Below are positions 39,262 through 48,720 of a DNA stretch of 52,144 bases, piece after piece (position 1 is the stretch's first letter; the number at the start of each line of letters is the position of its first letter). The stretch is taken from NCBI GenBank assembly GCA_003248805.1, contig QFQY01000033.1, positions 1 through 52,144 on the forward strand, in the 5' to 3' direction. This DNA is from Chelatococcus sp. GTDB taxonomy: Bacteria; Pseudomonadota; Alphaproteobacteria; Rhizobiales; Beijerinckiaceae. The notes under the pieces are model-generated. The model was not told the origin of the DNA. It was given only the letters and a program-made list of their open reading frames with translations, and made no database searches. Position numbers and translations under genes: made by a program.

Positions 39262-39486
39262 ATGACCGATCGCAAGCGCTCCCTCACCATCGCCGGCCAC
39301 CGCACCAGCGTCTCGCTGGAAGACGCCTTCTGGGAAGCCCTGAAGCAGATCGCCGCAGCGGAGAACCGCAGCCTCACCGGGCTGATCGCCGAGGTCGACT
39401 CCCGGCGCGGCGAGGCCAATCTCTCCTCCGCCCTGCGCGTCCATGTGCTGGATTATTATCGGCGGCGGGCCGGGATCGAGACCTGA
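39262..39486 (+). CDS. Ribbon-helix-helix DNA-binding protein
   Basis: The 74-residue protein reads KRSLTIAGHRTSVSLEDAFWEALKQIAAAENRSLTGLIAEVD, a ribbon followed by two helices of the RHH_4 group, with a short C-terminal helix SALRVHVLDYYRRR. It starts 18 bases after the DUF4169 stop. RHH_4 proteins are typically found behind fumC and DUF4169 in this bacterial class and are presumed transcription regulators. The target is unknown; fumC itself is one possibility. Confidence 0.87.
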   Translation: MTDRKRSLTIAGHRTSVSLEDAFWEALKQIAAAENRSLTGLIAEVDSRRGEANLSSALRVHVLDYYRRRAGIET

Positions 39487-39614
39487 CCCGTCCTTGCGAG
39501 CGCGGCGACACGGAGCACGGCGGAATCGATCACTCGAAAATCGAGCGATTTCAGCGCATTCGGCACGAATCCGGAATCAACGCCGCAAGCCGTTGAATCA
39601 AATTCGCAACGGCC

Positions 39615-42600
39615 TCAGTTCGGCTGGATCGCCCGCGAGAGCGGTCGCGGCACGCTCTCGATCTGCAGCGGCGGCGGCAGTGCGGGAGCCTCCTGGCCGC
39701 CGGGCGGCGTGTCGGAGAGGCTGGAGCGCGGCGCCCCCTGAAGGATGAGCGGCCCCGGTTGCGGGCTCGGTGGCGGCGGCGTCGCCGCCCGCGCGCGCTC
39801 CTCGGCCTCGAGCCGCCGGCGCATCTCCTGCTCCAGCCGGATCTGCTCGAGCCGTCTCGCCTCCTCGGCGCGCCGGGCCTCCTCCGCCAGCCGCGCCTCC
39901 TCGATCCGCCTCGCTTCTTCGGCCCGCTTCTCCTCGGCGAGCCGCCGCTCTTCCTCGGCCTTGAGGAAGAGGTTCAGGCGGCGCTCGTTCTCGCGCATCT
40001 CGCGCTCGGCGCGCAGGCGCCGCGAATGGATCGCGCGCTCGCGCGCATCCGCCTCGAACGCCTCGACCCGCTCGATCTCGCGGGCGAGCGCACGGGCCGC
40101 CACCGTATTGGACAGCGCCCCCACGTCGCTTTCGCGCCGCAGGCCCGAAAGCGGTCCGCGCCAGGCCATGCCGATCTGCGGCGCCTCGCCTGGCCAGCCC
40201 TTCGGCAGCGGCCCGACCGGCCGCAGCGACAGCCTCAGATCGGCCGAGAGAGCCCGCAGATCGAGCGTGCCGCTGGCATCCGCCCGCAGCCCGCCACGCT
40301 CGAAGGCGAAGGGCTGGAGCCTGACGAGCCCGCCGGCCAGGGTAAAGGGTACGGCGACGTCGCCGAGCACCCAGGCGTCGCGGTCGAGCGCGGCCGCAAG
40401 CCGGTCCTGGAGCCGCGACGGGTCGCTTTCGGAGGCATCCTCGCCCGTGCCCGCGATCACCTGCGCATAGGCGGTCGGATCGAAGCGGGAGAGGCGGGCG
40501 CCGGCCAGCGTCAGGCTCCCCGCCCCGCTCAGTCCGGCGACGAGCCGTGCCGGGCTCTCGCCCGATCCGCCGGCATCGATCTGTCCCGAGGCCTTGCCGG
40601 CGAGCGCGCCGCCGGTCATCGCCGCCACATCGACGTCGCGCAGCCCGATGCGTCCGGCGAACTGCGCGAGCCCGCCTTCGCGGCGCAGCGATAGCCGCCC
40701 CTCGACACGGCCGCCGCCATAGCCGCCCGAGACGTCGTCGATCCGCAAACCGTCGTCCTGCGCGCGCAGCGTCATCGTCGCGCCCTGCAGGGCCGTGCCC
40801 TCGAACAGGGTCAGCGAGCCGGCCTCGACCGCGATCTCGAAATCCGGCAAAGGCGCGGCCCGGCCGAAACGGGCGCTCGACCAGATCGTGCCGGGCGGGC
40901 GGGACGCCGCGCTGCCGAGGGATGCCGCCAGGAAAGCCCGCAGGTCGACCGACGGCACAGCGAGCCTGCCACGATAGGCCCCCTCGCGCGGCAGCATGAG
41001 CGAGCCGCGCGCGCTCGCGCCCCCGAGATTGACGACCAGATCGTCGAGCGTCACGGCCTCGCTCGACAGGCCGAGGCGCGCATGCGCGTCGAGCACGCCC
41101 TCGGGCAGGAGCCGCGCCGGCGCCTCCGGCAGGATCTGCCCGGCGCCCTCCGCCTGGATGGCGAGCCGCGCGGGCTCGGCACCACGACGCTCCGCGACGA
41201 GCGAGAGGCCGGAGCCGGAAAGCGAGCCGAGCAGCCGTTGCGGGCCGAGCTCGAGCGTGAAACGGCCGGCCCCGCCTTGCGCAGGGGCCGGCAGCCCGAA
41301 GGCCGCGAAGGCCTGGCGCCGGTCCGTGAGATCGAAGCGCAGGCTGCCCGCGCTCCAGGCTCCCGAACGGTCGAGCCGCCCCTCGAAGCCGAGCCGGCCG
41401 GCCTGCGCCGCCCCGTCGAAGGTCACGGCGGTGTCGCCCGCCGCCGCCCGCGTCACGCGGAAGCCGGCATCGAGGCGCGCCAGCCCGTCGCCGAGACGCG
41501 CCGCAGCCTGCAGCGCCTGCTCCGGCAGGAGCGGCCCCGCGAGCGCGGCAAGAGCCTCGAAGCGCGGCGCCCGGACCCGCCCCGAGATCTCGCCCCCCTC
41601 CGCCAGCAACGCGCCGGAGCCGCTGACGGCGACGCCGCCGAACCCCTCGACGCTGAAACGGTCGAGCCGCCACGCCTCGCCCTCGCGCCGCAGCGCGAGG
41701 CTCGCCCCTCCCGGCGGAGCGTTGCGGAAGCGCGCATCGGTGAGCGAGAGATCGAGCGCCAGGTCGCGCCGGCCGACGAGCCCGGCGAAATTAGCGCCCG
41801 GTGGCAGGGTGTTGAGGTCGAGCCCCTTCAGCGCCGCCTTGGCGACGAGCCGTCCCGGCAGCAGATCGCCCGAGCCTTCCAGCCTCAGTCCCGAAGAGCC
41901 CGTGACCAGCAGCCGCTGGACGCCGATCCGCCCCTCGTCCCAGCCGCCGACCGCCTCGGCGTCGATCCGCCCGAGCCCCGCCACCAGGTCGGCCAGCGCA
42001 GGGTCGAGCCCGGCCCGGGCGAGGGCCAGCGCCACGCGCCGCGCATCCTCCGCCTTGAGGTTGAGCCGCCCGGAGACGCCGGAAAAGCCGGCCCGGCCGC
42101 TGGCGCCGATCAGCGCTCCGGCGACGCGCACCGAGGCCGAAAGGTCGTTGAGCCCGCCGCCATCCAGCCGCCCGCGCAGCGCCAGCGCCGAGAAATCCTC
42201 GCCGCGCCACAGCAACTGGTCGAGGTCGAGCGCGACGTCGAAGGAGCCCGGCAGGGCCTGCAGCCCGTGCTCGAAGCCGGGCCGTTCGCCGAGCGCCGTC
42301 GCCAGCGCATCGAGGTCCAGCCGCCGGGCCCGGAGCGCGAGCGAGCCCTTGCCGAGCTGGGGCAGATACTGCCCTTCGCCTTCGAGCCGCGCCACCCCGC
42401 CGCCGACATCGAAGGTAAGCCCGGTGATGTCGAGCTGGCGCGCGCCGCCCCGGACCTGCCCCGCCAACGCCACCGCCCCGCCCGGCGCGAGGGTGAACGC
42501 GCCTTCGAGGCCCGGCTCGCGCCCGGCCGCAGGCAGGAGGAACTGGCCGTCGAAGCCGATCTGCGTGTCGTCGCCGGTCACGAAGGCCTTGGCGCGCAGC

Positions 42601-43190
42601 CGGCCGCTCTCCTCCGCCGCGCCCGTCGTGATGCGGAAGGAGGAGCCGGCGGCCTCGCCCTCGATGCGCCAGGGACCGGCGAGGCTCGACGCCACGAGTT
42701 CGGCGGAGATCGGCGCGATCACGACAGGCGCCCGGTCGGCATCGCGCCAGACCAGCGCCGTGCGCCGCACGGTCAGCCGGTCGAGGCTCGCCTGCGCCGG
42801 CAGCCCGGCGCCCCGGCGCTGCGGCCAGCGAACGGTCCCCGCATCGTCCAGCACGACATTGACGACCGCGCCCTCCGCCTGCGCGTCGGCGAAGCGGAAT
42901 TCGCCGCGCGCCAGCGCGGACAGCGCGAATTCGACGCCGACCCGCTCGACCGTGACGGAGCTGGCCGCGCTTCCGTCGCCGATGCGGACATCCTGGAGCG
43001 ACAGGATCGGCGACGGCAGCAGGCGCAGACCGATGCCGCCCGCGACCCGCGTATCGACGCCGAGCGCCTCCGTCAGCCGCGCCTCGATCTGCGACCGATA
43101 ATCACGCCAGTCGACGAAGCTCGGCCCGATCAGCGCCGCGAGCAGCGCCAGCACGAGCAGGCCGGCCAGAACTGTCAGGGTCTCACGCAA
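39615..43190 (-). CDS. Large AsmA-like envelope protein with a C-terminal coiled coil
   Basis: About 1191 residues. An N-terminal membrane anchor LTVLAGLLVLALLAALIGPSFVDW is followed by the AsmA hallmark YRSQIEARLTEALGVDTRVAG and LLPSPILSLQDVRIG. The middle is a long series of amphipathic beta strands, then the C-terminal AsmA region with LSADLRLSLRPVGPLPKGWPGEAP. After it come a charged coiled coil rich in E, R and A (about residues 1037-1132) and a proline-rich tail. AsmA-like proteins bridge the periplasm and help move phospholipids to the outer membrane. The TTG at 43190 (LRETLTVLAG) is preferred; an ATG at 43289 adds a basic head. Confidence 0.85.
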   Translation of the reverse strand: MRETLTVLAGLLVLALLAALIGPSFVDWRDYRSQIEARLTEALGVDTRVAGGIGLRLLPSPILSLQDVRIGDGSAASSVTVERVGVEFALSALARGEFRFADAQAEGAVVNVVLDDAGTVRWPQRRGAGLPAQASLDRLTVRRTALVWRDADRAPVVIAPISAELVASSLAGPWRIEGEAAGSSFRITTGAAEESGRLRAKAFVTGDDTQIGFDGQFLLPAAGREPGLEGAFTLAPGGAVALAGQVRGGARQLDITGLTFDVGGGVARLEGEGQYLPQLGKGSLALRARRLDLDALATALGERPGFEHGLQALPGSFDVALDLDQLLWRGEDFSALALRGRLDGGGLNDLSASVRVAGALIGASGRAGFSGVSGRLNLKAEDARRVALALARAGLDPALADLVAGLGRIDAEAVGGWDEGRIGVQRLLVTGSSGLRLEGSGDLLPGRLVAKAALKGLDLNTLPPGANFAGLVGRRDLALDLSLTDARFRNAPPGGASLALRREGEAWRLDRFSVEGFGGVAVSGSGALLAEGGEISGRVRAPRFEALAALAGPLLPEQALQAAARLGDGLARLDAGFRVTRAAAGDTAVTFDGAAQAGRLGFEGRLDRSGAWSAGSLRFDLTDRRQAFAAFGLPAPAQGGAGRFTLELGPQRLLGSLSGSGLSLVAERRGAEPARLAIQAEGAGQILPEAPARLLPEGVLDAHARLGLSSEAVTLDDLVVNLGGASARGSLMLPREGAYRGRLAVPSVDLRAFLAASLGSAASRPPGTIWSSARFGRAAPLPDFEIAVEAGSLTLFEGTALQGATMTLRAQDDGLRIDDVSGGYGGGRVEGRLSLRREGGLAQFAGRIGLRDVDVAAMTGGALAGKASGQIDAGGSGESPARLVAGLSGAGSLTLAGARLSRFDPTAYAQVIAGTGEDASESDPSRLQDRLAAALDRDAWVLGDVAVPFTLAGGLVRLQPFAFERGGLRADASGTLDLRALSADLRLSLRPVGPLPKGWPGEAPQIGMAWRGPLSGLRRESDVGALSNTVAARALAREIERVEAFEADARERAIHSRRLRAEREMRENERRLNLFLKAEEERRLAEEKRAEEARRIEEARLAEEARRAEEARRLEQIRLEQEMRRRLEAEERARAATPPPPSPQPGPLILQGAPRSSLSDTPPGGQEAPALPPPLQIESVPRPLSRAIQPN

Positions 43191-43404
43191 CGTCCCGAAC
43201 TTTTCCCGTCTCCTCCGGAGCCTTGCGCGGCAAAGTGGGAACCGGCGTTTCGCGGGCGCAATGCTCGGAACTGTGTCAGCCGAACGCATCGCCTCCGGAC
43301 GACGAGGTCGCGAGGCGATGCGGTCTCATAGCGCAATCATGCCCGCAAGTCGCGGCGAGATCACGACATTTCAGGCGTCGGCGGAAGGCCTCCGCCGCAC
43401 CGGC

Positions 43405-44850
43405 TCACAACGCGACGATCTTGCCCGGGTTGAGGATGTTCTGCGGGTCGAGCGCGCGCTTCAGCGTGCGCATCACGGCGAGCGCCGGCGCGCCATGCTC
43501 GGCCTCCAGATACTTCATCTTCTTCTGGCCGACGCCGTGCTCGCCCGTGCAGGTGCCGCCCATTGCGAGCGCCCGCTTGACCAGCCGGTCGATGAAGGCC
43601 TGGGCGCGCTCGACCTCGGCGGGATCGTTCAGATCGACCAGCGGCTGGGTGTGGAAATTGCCGTCTCCGACATGGCCGGCGATCGGCGCGATCAGCCCGC
43701 TCGCCTCGATGTCGCGCTTGGTCTCCTCGACGCATTCGGCGAGTTGAGAGATCGGCACACAGACGTCGGTGGCCACGGATTCGAAGCCGGGCCGCAGCGC
43801 GCGGGCGGCCCAATAGGCGTCATGGCGCGCCTGCCAGAGCTTCGAACGGTCCTCGGCCTTGGTCGCCCACTCGAACGGCCCGCCGCCGAACTCGGCCGCG
43901 ATCTCGCCGAAGCGCTCCGACTGCTCCGCCACGCCGGCCTCAGTGCCGTGGAACTCGACGAACAGCATCGTCGTCTCGGGCAGGTCGAGCTTGGAATGGA
44001 TGTTGACGCCGCGGATCATCACGTCGTCGAGCAGTTCGATGCGCGCCACCGGCAGCCCGGACTGGATGGTGAGGATGGTGGCGTCGCAGGCCGCCTTCAC
44101 CGAGGGAAACGGGCAGACGCCGGCGGCGATCGCCTCCGGAATGCCGTGCAGCTTCAGCGTGATTTCGGTGATGATGCCGAGCGTTCCCTCCGACCCGACG
44201 ATGAGCCGCGTCAGATCGTATCCGGCCGAGGTCTTGCGGGCCCGCGTCGAGGTCTTGACGATCGAGCCGTCGGCCATGACCACGGTCAGCGCCAGCACGT
44301 TGTCCTTCATCGTGCCGTAGCGGACGGCGTTGGTGCCGGAGGCACGCGTCGCCGCCATGCCGCCGATGGAGGCGTCCGCGCCGGGGTCGATCGGGAACAT
44401 CAGCCCCTGGTCGCGCAGATGCTCGTTGAGCTCCTTGCGGGTCACGCCCGGCTCGACCACGACGTCGAGGTCCTCGGCATGCACCGCGACGATCCGCTTC
44501 ATCTGGCTCATGTCGATGCTGACGCCGCCGAAGGGCGCGTTGACATGGCCTTCCAGCGAGGTCCCGGTGCCGAAGGCGATGACCGGCACGCCATGCTGCG
44601 CGCATAGCTTCACGATCTCCGCGACCTCTTCCGTGCTCTGCGGGAACACGACGGCGTCCGGCGCCTGCGTCGGAATCCAGGTCAGGGTGTGGCCGTGCTG
44701 CTGGCGAACCGCCAGGCTGGTCACGAGACGGTTGCCGAAGGAGGCGGCCAGCGCCTGCGTCACGGCCGCGACCGCAGCCGGCGACGGCGGCAGCGATGCG
44801 GCAGAGGCGGGGCTGTCATGAAGGGCGACGGCGGGCAGGCTCATTGTCAA
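43405..44850 (-). CDS. FAD-linked 2-hydroxyacid dehydrogenase (D-lactate/glycolate type)
   Basis: The 481-residue protein has a PCMH-type FAD-binding domain: DAVVFPQSTEEVAEIVKLC, FGTGTSLEGH, MFPIDPGADASIGGMAATRASGTNAVRYGTMKDNVL and GSEGTLGIITEITLKL. The C-terminal FAD-linked oxidase domain contains AGHVGDGNFHTQPL and GTCTGEHGVGQKKMKYLEAEHG, the pattern of D-lactate dehydrogenases and of glycolate oxidase GlcD. It oxidises a 2-hydroxyacid and passes electrons to cytochrome c or quinone. No GlcE or GlcF genes are adjacent, so the single-subunit D-lactate type is more likely. No signal peptide is obvious. Confidence 0.93.
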   Translation of the reverse strand: MTMSLPAVALHDSPASAASLPPSPAAVAAVTQALAASFGNRLVTSLAVRQQHGHTLTWIPTQAPDAVVFPQSTEEVAEIVKLCAQHGVPVIAFGTGTSLEGHVNAPFGGVSIDMSQMKRIVAVHAEDLDVVVEPGVTRKELNEHLRDQGLMFPIDPGADASIGGMAATRASGTNAVRYGTMKDNVLALTVVMADGSIVKTSTRARKTSAGYDLTRLIVGSEGTLGIITEITLKLHGIPEAIAAGVCPFPSVKAACDATILTIQSGLPVARIELLDDVMIRGVNIHSKLDLPETTMLFVEFHGTEAGVAEQSERFGEIAAEFGGGPFEWATKAEDRSKLWQARHDAYWAARALRPGFESVATDVCVPISQLAECVEETKRDIEASGLIAPIAGHVGDGNFHTQPLVDLNDPAEVERAQAFIDRLVKRALAMGGTCTGEHGVGQKKMKYLEAEHGAPALAVMRTLKRALDPQNILNPGKIVAL

Positions 44851-45095
44851 GATCCAGTTCTGGCGCTTAGACTTGGAACAGTTCGGTTCGGCAGGCAGTC
44901 ACGGTTCCGCGGGCAGCATTGGCCTGTCGAGCTTCTTGGACCGGACGAACCGCCGGCCGCAAGCTTGATTGGTGCATAGTAGAGCATGTCGCAACGCAAC
45001 GGACAGCGTCGTCGTCTTTTCGCGCCAGGCCCGCTCGGGGACGCCACGGAAGCGCCTCGCCTGCAGGCTCGGCCCCGCAGCCGGAGGGCCTGGCG

Positions 45096-45653
45096 ATGAA
45101 GGACGAAATCCGCGCACCGGCGCTGTTCTTCGCGCCATTCGTATCCTCGGTGATGCGCGTCGAGCCGCAATGGATCGACCATAACGGCCATCTCAACATG
45201 GCCTATTACCATGTCCTCTTCGACCGGGCGACGGACGAGGTCTTCTCCCTCGTCGGCATCAACCAGGAGTATCTGGAGACCCGCAACGGCTCGTCATTCA
45301 CGGCGGAGTGCCACATTCTCTACAAGCGCGAGCTCACCGAGAACGATCTGGTGCGAGTCACGGCGCAGCTCATCGATTTCGACGAGAAGCGGCTGCACTA
45401 CTATCTGGAGATGCGCCACGCCAACGAGGGCTGGCTCGCCGCCACAAGCGAGAACATGTCGCTCCATATCGACATGGGCGACCGCAAGGTCGCGCCCTTC
45501 CCCGCCGATATCCTCGCCAATCTCGCCCTGATGAAGGCGGCTCACGGCCTGATGCCGCTGCCGGCGACGATCGGCCGGATCATCGGCATGCCGAAGAAGC
45601 GGACGATCCGCGTCGAGGCCGAGCCCGAGCGGGAGCGCGAGACCCGGCACTGA
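45096..45653 (+). CDS. Thioesterase family (hotdog-fold) protein
   Basis: The 185-residue protein contains WIDHNGHLNMAYYHVLFDRATDEVF, the hotdog thioesterase motif with catalytic aspartate and asparagine, followed by SSFTAECHILYKRELTENDLVRV, the central beta sheet. This matches 4-hydroxybenzoyl-CoA thioesterase/FadM-like and carnitine-pathway (LcdH-type) thioesterases. The start MKDEIRAPA follows GGAGGG. It is divergent from the dehydrogenase at 43405 and convergent with btaB. Its acyl-CoA substrate is not known. Confidence 0.87.
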   Translation: MKDEIRAPALFFAPFVSSVMRVEPQWIDHNGHLNMAYYHVLFDRATDEVFSLVGINQEYLETRNGSSFTAECHILYKRELTENDLVRVTAQLIDFDEKRLHYYLEMRHANEGWLAATSENMSLHIDMGDRKVAPFPADILANLALMKAAHGLMPLPATIGRIIGMPKKRTIRVEAEPERERETRH

Positions 45654-45673
45654 GCCGCCACGGCGCAGGCCTT

Positions 45674-46342
45674 CTACAGCGGCTTCGTCAGCACGACGCG
45701 GATCGCGTAGCCGCCATGGAGTCTTTCGCTGGCCGCGCGGCAACCGGCCGCCTCGGCGAGCCCGGCCGCGACCGCGGCCAGGTCGTCGCGCGGCGTGACG
45801 TGGAACAGCGCGAGCCAGCGCCGCAGCAGCGCCCGGAACGGAGTCGGCAGCCCCTCCCCATCCCCGAAATCGACGATATGCAGGGAGCCGCCCGGCGCGA
45901 GGCGACGCAGCGCCTCCGCGATCACGCCCTGCCAGGGCGGGATCATCGAGAGCGCGTAGGAGATGACGATGCGGTCGAACCCGGCGCGACCGAACAGCGC
46001 CTGCGGATCGAACGCCGTCGCATCGGCCTGCGCCAGCGCGATCCGGTCGGCAAGTCCCGCCCGCGCGACCGAACCCTGCGCCGTCGCGAGCATCTCCGCC
46101 GAGACGTCGAGGCCGCAGCAGGCCCGGCCGGGATAGCGCCGCGCGATGGCGACGAGGTTGCGCCCCGTGCCGCAGCCGATCTCCAGGACGCTGCCCTGCG
46201 CCGGCGGCGCGAGCCCGGCGATCAGCCCGTCGCGGCCGAGCAGGTAGAATTTGCGGCTGGCGTCGTAGATGTGGCGCTGGTGCCGGTAGATCCGGTCCAT
46301 CAGCCCGGCCGGCGTCTCTCCGGTCGGCAGGGCCGCGCTCAT
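45674..46342 (-). CDS. btaB: Betaine-lipid N-methyltransferase (BtaB)
   Basis: The 222-residue SAM-dependent methyltransferase has the SAM motif VLEIGCGTGRNLVAIARRYPG near residue 51, then CGLDVSAEMLATA and the post-core strand GGSLHIVDFGDGE. The region before the core, MDRIYRHQRHIYDASRKFYLLGRD, is typical of BtaB. BtaB methylates the homoserine head group of diacylglyceryl-homoserine three times to make the betaine lipid DGTS. The start overlaps the btaA stop by four bases, which supports the assignment. Standing alone it could be read as a UbiE-like enzyme. Confidence 0.9.
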   Translation of the reverse strand: MSAALPTGETPAGLMDRIYRHQRHIYDASRKFYLLGRDGLIAGLAPPAQGSVLEIGCGTGRNLVAIARRYPGRACCGLDVSAEMLATAQGSVARAGLADRIALAQADATAFDPQALFGRAGFDRIVISYALSMIPPWQGVIAEALRRLAPGGSLHIVDFGDGEGLPTPFRALLRRWLALFHVTPRDDLAAVAAGLAEAAGCRAASERLHGGYAIRVVLTKPL

Positions 46343-47592
46343 GCCGCCCGCTCCCCCAGCACATAGAGATGGAAGCCGCCATAGATCGAGGAGCGGTCGC
46401 GGGCGCACAGCGCACGGCTGCGTTCCTCCTCGTAGCGCCACTGGCCGAGGATCGCATCGGGAACGCGCCCGGGCAGCAGCCGCTCGTCGGCCGCCGTGCG
46501 GAAGATCACCCGCGCGCCGGGACGCGCGGTGCGCGTGATCTGCGTCCACAGCGCCGTGAGCTGCGCATCGTTCATCCAGTCCTGCGCGTCGAGCAGGACA
46601 TAGGCGTCGCAGCTCTCCGCCGGCTGCTCGGCCAGCACGTCGGTCACGGACGCCTGCCGATAGGAGACGCGCCGGCCGCGCTGCTTGAGCGCCGCGAAAT
46701 GCGCCTTCTGCAGATAGGGCGGCAGCGCGGCCTCATCGGTCGCGCCATAGCCGCGCCCGAAGGCCTGCTGGGCGAAGTAGTTGCTGCGCAGGTCGAAGCC
46801 GCAGGCCAGCCGCTCCAGCCGGCATTTGAGAGCCCCCAGAATGCCGTCCTCGCCATCGGCGGCCAGCGCCTTGTACTGGGCGGGCGGAATGCCGAGCCCG
46901 TAGAGCGAAGCCGGCTGGCGCACGAGCCAGCGCACCAGCCGCCGCTCGAACACCGGCGCCAGATGCCGTTCGAACAGCGCCCGCTGCTCGGCCATGTCGC
47001 GGGCGGCCAGCATGGCACGCGGGTCGGCGCCGAGCAGGCGCGCCAGCAGATGTCCGGTCCCGATGAAGCGGCCGAGCAGGCCGTAGCGGTAGAAATTGCT
47101 GGCGAAGAGATTGATCCGGCGCCGCCCGTCGAGACCCCTTCCCTCCCAGTAGCCGCGCGACGTCGGATCGAGATGCGGAGCGACCTCCTCGTCGTAGAAG
47201 GCGACGTTCTCGCGGGACTGGGCCTGCCCGAAGAAGCGCCGGAAGGTCTCGTGGTCCGGCGCCCGCTCCAGCACGGCGAGCTTGAGCCGCCCCAGCGCGA
47301 CATGCGCGCCATTGAGGTCGACGGCGGTGATCCGCGCCGGATCCGCCGTCAGATAGGAGAGCAGGTTGCAGGAGCCCGAGGCGATCGCCACGACATGGTC
47401 CTGCGGCGAGAGCGCCAGCGCCTCCATGTCGACGACCGGGTCCTCCCAGATCTGCGGATACACCAGCCCCGAGAAGGCCAGAGTGAAGGCCCGCTCGAGG
47501 AGGCCGGCGCGGGAGAGCGCCTTGCTGCGATGGACCGCGCTCGTGAGTCCGAGCGTGGTCGTCCGTCTTACGGTGCGTGCCGTCTGCGTCAC
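46339..47592 (-). CDS. btaA: Diacylglycerol 3-amino-3-carboxypropyl transferase (BtaA)
   Basis: BtaA transfers the aminobutyrate part of SAM to diacylglycerol, the first step of DGTS synthesis. The 417-residue protein (DUF3419) shows LVYPQIWEDPVVDMEAL, VVAIASGSCNLLSYL and ITAVDLNGAHVALGRLKLA near the SAM site, the internal FASNFYRYGLLGRFIG, and the C-terminal LLDAQDWMNDAQLTALWTQI. With btaB it forms a two-gene operon. A direct repeat spaced like a PhoB box lies about 53 bases upstream, which fits the known use of betaine lipids when phosphate is scarce. Confidence 0.93.
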   Translation of the reverse strand: MTQTARTVRRTTTLGLTSAVHRSKALSRAGLLERAFTLAFSGLVYPQIWEDPVVDMEALALSPQDHVVAIASGSCNLLSYLTADPARITAVDLNGAHVALGRLKLAVLERAPDHETFRRFFGQAQSRENVAFYDEEVAPHLDPTSRGYWEGRGLDGRRRINLFASNFYRYGLLGRFIGTGHLLARLLGADPRAMLAARDMAEQRALFERHLAPVFERRLVRWLVRQPASLYGLGIPPAQYKALAADGEDGILGALKCRLERLACGFDLRSNYFAQQAFGRGYGATDEAALPPYLQKAHFAALKQRGRRVSYRQASVTDVLAEQPAESCDAYVLLDAQDWMNDAQLTALWTQITRTARPGARVIFRTAADERLLPGRVPDAILGQWRYEEERSRALCARDRSSIYGGFHLYVLGERAA

Positions 47593-47644
47593 CTGTCACC
47601 TTCTGGCGGCTCGTTGCGCTGGCGAGGCCGCCTAGAGGAGTCGC

Positions 47645-47662
47645 GTGACGGTTGGGTGACGG
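47645..47662 (-). promoter_or_regulatory. Candidate Pho box upstream of btaAB
   Basis: On the minus strand CCGTCAC-CCAA-CCGTCAC is a perfect seven-base direct repeat with a four-base spacer, the architecture of PhoB sites (consensus CTGTCAT-N4-CTGTCAT in rhizobia). It ends 53 bases before the btaA ATG and so lies where PhoB activates. Each half-site differs from the consensus at two positions, so the call is a candidate. Confidence 0.65.
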
Positions 47663-47676
47663 CAGCGGCCGGGACG

Positions 47677-48642
47677 CTACTGCGCGGTGACGCCGGCCGC
47701 CTTGATGACCGGGGTCCACTTGTCGACCTCGGCCCGGACATGGGCCCCGAGCGCCGCCGGGCTCTGGCCGGCCTCGTCGGGGATTTCGCAACCGAGGTCG
47801 AGCAGCTTCTGGCGCAACGCCGGGTCGGCCAGCGCCTTGCGCCCGGCCGCGTTGAGCTTCTCGACGATCTCCGGCGGCGTCGCCTTCGGCGCGAACATCG
47901 CATTCCAGCCCACGGCCTGGAATTCGGGAAGACCGCCCTCGGCGCTGGTCGGTATGTCCTTGGCGACGTCGAGCCGCTTCGGCGTCGCGACGACGAACGT
48001 CTTCAGATTGGCCAGTTGCGGAATGATCGTGACGGTCTGGTCGCAGACGAAGTCGAGCTGCTTGGCGAGCAGCGCGTTGAGCGCAGGCCCGGAGCCGCGG
48101 AATGGGACGTGCTGCACCGGCGCCTTGATCAGGTGGTGGAAGTAGACGCAGGTCAGGTGCGAGGTCGAGCCCACCCCGCCATGGCCGTAATTGTACTTGG
48201 ACGGGTCGGCCTTCAGCAGCGCGACGAACTCCTTGAAGTTGTTCGCCGGAAAGTCCTTGTGCGCCGAGATCAGCATCGGCGTGCCGGCCGCGTTCATGAT
48301 CGGCGCGAAATCGGTGCGGGGATCGTAGGCGAGATTGGGATAGAGGCCGACCGAGGCCGAATGGGTACCCATATTGCCCATCATGATCGTGTAGCCGTCG
48401 GGCGTGGCCTTCGCGACGCGCAGCGAGCCGGTCGTGCCACCCGCTCCGGCCACGTTCTCGACGATGATCGACTGGCCGAGCGTGCGCGCCATGTGGTCGG
48501 AGACCAGCCGGGCGATGATGTCCGTCGTGCCACCGGCCGCGAACGGCACGACCATGGTGATGGACCGGGACGGGTAGGTGTCCGCCGCGGCGGGCAGGAC
48601 GAGTGCGAGGGCGGCCCCGAGGGCCGTGATGAGACGACGCAT
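47677..48642 (-). CDS. Bug-family (tripartite tricarboxylate transporter type) binding protein
   Basis: The 321-residue periplasmic protein has a signal peptide (LITALGAALALVLPAAADTYP) and the Bug pattern: YPSRSITMVVPFAAGGTTDIIARL near residue 23, VENVAGAGGTTGSLRVAKATPDGYTIMMGN, and AQLDF-like AKQLDFVCDQTV. Bug proteins bind dicarboxylates or other small acids for TctAB-type carriers or, as orphans, act in sensing. No TctA or TctB lies beside it. It follows a GntR gene on the same strand and is divergent from a tartrate/malate-type dehydrogenase, so the ligand may be a hydroxydicarboxylate. Confidence 0.9.
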   Translation of the reverse strand: MRRLITALGAALALVLPAAADTYPSRSITMVVPFAAGGTTDIIARLVSDHMARTLGQSIIVENVAGAGGTTGSLRVAKATPDGYTIMMGNMGTHSASVGLYPNLAYDPRTDFAPIMNAAGTPMLISAHKDFPANNFKEFVALLKADPSKYNYGHGGVGSTSHLTCVYFHHLIKAPVQHVPFRGSGPALNALLAKQLDFVCDQTVTIIPQLANLKTFVVATPKRLDVAKDIPTSAEGGLPEFQAVGWNAMFAPKATPPEIVEKLNAAGRKALADPALRQKLLDLGCEIPDEAGQSPAALGAHVRAEVDKWTPVIKAAGVTAQ

Positions 48643-48720
48643 GTGTTTCCTCCGATCAGTGGCGCCGCGTGGATCGCGGTCTTCCGGTTGGTGGTGGTGG
48701 GAATGCGGTTCCGAAGCTCC

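Noticed and set aside
36966..39419. An 817-codon minus-strand frame opposite sspB and fumC
   Set aside because: It mirrors fumC codons, has no motif, and fumC and sspB are unambiguous.
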